From positions 1 to 64,000 of the forward strand of contig PDTB01000016.1 in assembly GCA_002748665.1 (NCBI GenBank): 64,000 nt of DNA, given 5' to 3'. Shown here in pieces: positions 61,960 to 64,000 of the stretch. Source of the DNA: Dethiosulfovibrio peptidovorans (GTDB lineage Bacteria; Synergistota; Synergistia; Synergistales; Dethiosulfovibrionaceae). A program made the position numbers and the translations under genes. The notes under the pieces are model-generated. The model did not search any database. It was not told the origin of the DNA and saw only the letters and a list, made by a program, of their open reading frames with translations. Each line of letters begins with the position of its first letter. Position 1 is the stretch's first letter.

Positions 61960-62466
61960 TCACTTCCAAAATTTTGGTTCAGCATCGGGATCTTTATTGC
62001 TCTGTATTTTAGGATGAGGATCGATGGACCTCAGGCTTTTTTTAAGAACCTGATAAAAACGAGCTCCATCAATTACAGGAGGGAAAAGACGACTTGGATT
62101 TTGAGGTTGTTCCAGATGAAAAATAACCCGTATTTTTTTAGCGCCTAAACACTTCTTTGCCATCTTTTTTTCCTCGAAATTATTCGCATTCAAAGAGGCA
62201 GGAAGAAGGGCCGACAGGGTTCCCAGAACCTTATTTATGATGACATCCTGAATTGGCACATCGTCTTTCCTGCGATGAAATCGGTAGTCCTTGACCTCGA
62301 TCAAATAGAGCGTTCTGCCCGGACTCAACGCGATCAGATCCAGAGCTTTGATACCATTCTTCATCTTTGAAAAATGTTTCCTGTAAAATTTCCAGTCGTC
62401 GAATTTTGAGACCTTCCAGTCATCAGGAAATTCAAAGCTCAGAGAGTCCACCTGATATCGTGTCAT
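61960..62466 (-). CDS. Probable PD-(D/E)XK nuclease, partner of the ATPase
   Basis: A 168-residue soluble protein. ALDLIALSPGRTLYLIEVKD (about residues 42-61) has the D-(x)n-ExK core of PD-(D/E)XK nucleases; the rest has no known motif. ATG 62466 overlaps the stop of the ATPase gene (ATGA), so the two proteins are made together and likely interact. It sits between gmd and fcl, without any sugar role I can see. An ATPase plus small nuclease pair is typical of phage-defence modules, but I match no named system. Confidence 0.6.
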   Translation of the reverse strand: MTRYQVDSLSFEFPDDWKVSKFDDWKFYRKHFSKMKNGIKALDLIALSPGRTLYLIEVKDYRFHRRKDDVPIQDVIINKVLGTLSALLPASLNANNFEEKKMAKKCLGAKKIRVIFHLEQPQNPSRLFPPVIDGARFYQVLKKSLRSIDPHPKIQSNKDPDAEPKFWK

Positions 62467-63515
62467 GACTCTTCCTGCCAATCCTCTGAAAGATAACGAT
62501 TCGACTGGTCAACATTCTCATCAAGGGAGACCAGATGTTCTATATCGTCGATTGAATCTCCCTGTTCTACAACCACACCACTCTCTTCTCCGTGCAAGCC
62601 TATAAACCTGACAGGGAGTTTTTTATAAGCATTTTTTTGCAACGCCAATTCTCTGAGCAGAAAAAGGTCGTGAGTTGCCATGAAAACCTGCACACCATAC
62701 TTACATAGATTCAGGGTTGTCTTAACGATCAACTTTACCAACCTGGGATTGAGGTTCGCTTCCGGCTCGTCCCAAAAAAGGCAGCTATTTTTCCTGAGGC
62801 CACCGGATGCCACCAGATGAGCGACCATTGCAAGTTTTCTGTGCCCTTCCGCAACAAGATGGATCTCCATCTTGCCGTCTTTTTTTTGAATGTAGAAGCG
62901 TCCGTCCGAAACGATGAGTTTTCCCGACATCCCTTTCTCCAGGGGATCCAGAATTCCCCGCATGAACGCATTCCTGGGACCCTTCATGAGAGGAGTACCC
63001 AACAACAGACACGTATCCCTCCAGGTCTCTTCAAATTCCAGGTAATGCCTTTCGTACGTTGACACGAAATTGGGGTACAGGGACATCAGTTCTCTTGTAG
63101 GGAAAAAGAGTGGCTCCGTATCGCTCCACGATAAAGGAGCCTTCTCGACCGAGACTTCTGTTTTACTGTTTGATGCAAAGCCACACGAGAGATCGCAAGA
63201 AGAATTCGTGAACCGAAGCGAGATATCGCATCTGGCTCTGCCCTGACGACGTCGGGTCAACCTTCCCAAATTTTCGGGTCGAAAAACACCCACCAATTTT
63301 TCAGCAATAGCCATCTGGAGGTATTTTTTAGACGGGGCTTCTCCCTTGAACTTACGTCTTCCCTCGGCCAGTACAGCCGAAAGGCTATAAGCGACCTTAA
63401 GAAGGTGGCTTTTACCAGTCCCGTTCATACCAACGACAACGTTCAATTTAGGGGAAAAATCAATCTGTGCTTCGGAGAAAACGGTGAGATTTTTTATGGT
63501 AAGTCCTTTAAGCAC
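62463..63515 (-). CDS. OLD/SMC-like AAA ATPase, partner of the nuclease
   Basis: A 350-residue ABC-type ATPase. LNVVVGMNGTGKSHLLK (about residues 25-41) is the Walker A. CLFWDEPEANLNPRLV near residue 250 is the Walker B with D-loop, and FMATHDLFLLREL the His switch. No TOPRIM domain is present, unlike full OLD nucleases; the nuclease function seems to be in the next gene. GTG 63515 follows AAGGAGGGAG. AT-richer than gmd and fcl, which flank the pair. Functional guess: defence or DNA damage response. Confidence 0.7.
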   Translation of the reverse strand: MLKGLTIKNLTVFSEAQIDFSPKLNVVVGMNGTGKSHLLKVAYSLSAVLAEGRRKFKGEAPSKKYLQMAIAEKLVGVFRPENLGRLTRRRQGRARCDISLRFTNSSCDLSCGFASNSKTEVSVEKAPLSWSDTEPLFFPTRELMSLYPNFVSTYERHYLEFEETWRDTCLLLGTPLMKGPRNAFMRGILDPLEKGMSGKLIVSDGRFYIQKKDGKMEIHLVAEGHRKLAMVAHLVASGGLRKNSCLFWDEPEANLNPRLVKLIVKTTLNLCKYGVQVFMATHDLFLLRELALQKNAYKKLPVRFIGLHGEESGVVVEQGDSIDDIEHLVSLDENVDQSNRYLSEDWQEES

Positions 63516-63539
63516 AACAACTCCCTCCTTCAGGCTACA

Positions 63540-64000
63540 TCATGTGAGCTCTTCTATAGCAGGACAGATCGTATAGCCGGCATCTCGACAGAGTATGTCT
63601 TTCTGAAAGAGGTCCAGATCATGAGAGACCATTTCCGCCACGAGGTCCTCGAAGGAAACTTTTCTCTTCCAGCCCAATTTTTCTCTGGCTTTGCTTGGAT
63701 CCCCCAGAAGGAGCTCGACCTCGGTAGGCCGAAAGTACCGGGGATCGACCTCGACCAAGGTCTCCCCTGTCTCGGAGTTCAGTCCTTTTTCGTCGACACC
63801 GGTACCACTCCAGGTCAGGTGTATTCCGGTCTTTTCGAAGGCAAGGTTCACAAATTCCCGAACTGAGTGAGTTTCCCCCGTGGCGATGACGAAGTCATCC
63901 GGTTCATCCTGTTGCAGCATAAACCACATAGCCTCGACGTAGTCTCGGGCATGTCCCCAGTCCCGCTTAGCATCCAGGTTACCCAGGTACAGTTTACTCT
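63540..64000 (-). CDS. gmd: GDP-mannose 4,6-dehydratase, C-terminal part
   Basis: The frame is open to the window edge; 153 codons are visible. [19 protein letters not shown] and [14 protein letters not shown], then [24 protein letters not shown], are diagnostic of GMD. It converts GDP-mannose to GDP-4-keto-6-deoxymannose, the branch point for fucose and colitose. The 5' end lies beyond the window. The C-terminus has about 20 residues beyond the usual end. Confidence 0.92.
   Translation of the reverse strand, partial: SKLYLGNLDAKRDWGHARDYVEAMWFMLQQDEPDDFVIATGETHSVREFVNLAFEKTGIHLTWSGTGVDEKGLNSETGETLVEVDPRYFRPTEVELLLGDPSKAREKLGWKRKVSFEDLVAEMVSHDLDLFQKDILCRDAGYTICPAIEELT

Overview
The window looks like chromosomal DNA of a Synergistota bacterium, perhaps a Dethiosulfovibrio-like amino-acid fermenter. 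This rests on an S-layer-homology (SLH) porin with a coiled coil and beta-barrel, a poly-gamma-glutamate type locus, many amino-acid enzymes, and mixed AT-richer and GC-richer segments. Placement is by gene content only; no 16S or other marker RNA is present. I saw no tRNA, rRNA or CRISPR array.

Layout. 1-4.2 kb: a truncated secreted beta-helix repeat protein, a small selenoprotein gene with an in-frame UGA and a good bacterial SECIS hairpin, a pseudouridine synthase and a YhaM-like nuclease. 4.3-9.2 kb: a bacterial CDC48/VCP-like double AAA ATPase and an argG-argH operon with a clear promoter. 9.4-11.8 kb: decaying DNA, namely a scrap of an aldolase gene and a frameshifted chemoreceptor. 11.8-20.6 kb: class I aldolase, an aminotransferase, a LarA-like racemase, an argH paralogue with altered active-site loops in an operon with azlC-azlD, and a three-gene operon with a twin zinc-ribbon protein. 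20.7-29 kb: CobT-like protein, FAD dehydrogenase, ferredoxin, two aminotransferases, mnmE, nitroreductase, methylmalonyl-CoA epimerase. 29-39.5 kb: prepilin peptidase, phospholipid genes pssA and psd, gyrA, formate/nitrite channel, nitroreductase, ROK kinase, asparaginase, rubrerythrin.

39.6-48.3 kb: a nine-gene minus-strand locus built around pgsB and pgsC. It adds two PgsW-type proteins, a DUF6305-like secreted protein, a large IT-superfamily permease with a 60-residue membrane partner, a membrane-anchored M14-type metallohydrolase and a secreted C69 dipeptidase. I read it as a combined synthesis, cleavage and transport system for a gamma-glutamyl polymer. 48.4-52.3 kb: the SLH porin, flanked by an inverted dead copy and a live copy of an Rpn/PD-(D/E)XK transposase-like gene.

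52.4-64 kb: a surface-polysaccharide cluster. manC, gmd (partial) and fcl would make GDP-fucose, and a ColD-like PLP enzyme could divert the shared intermediate toward a 3,6-dideoxysugar. Two GT10 enzymes and one GT11 enzyme are the candidate transferases. The GT11 gene is broken at a T10 tract, which suggests phase variation. An overlapping ATPase-nuclease pair, a possible unrecognised defence module, sits inside this operon between gmd and fcl.

Five copies of one dispersed, inverted-repeat-containing intergenic element (about 140-255 bp) are scattered at 2.0, 25.0, 34.7, 38.6 and 51.0 kb.
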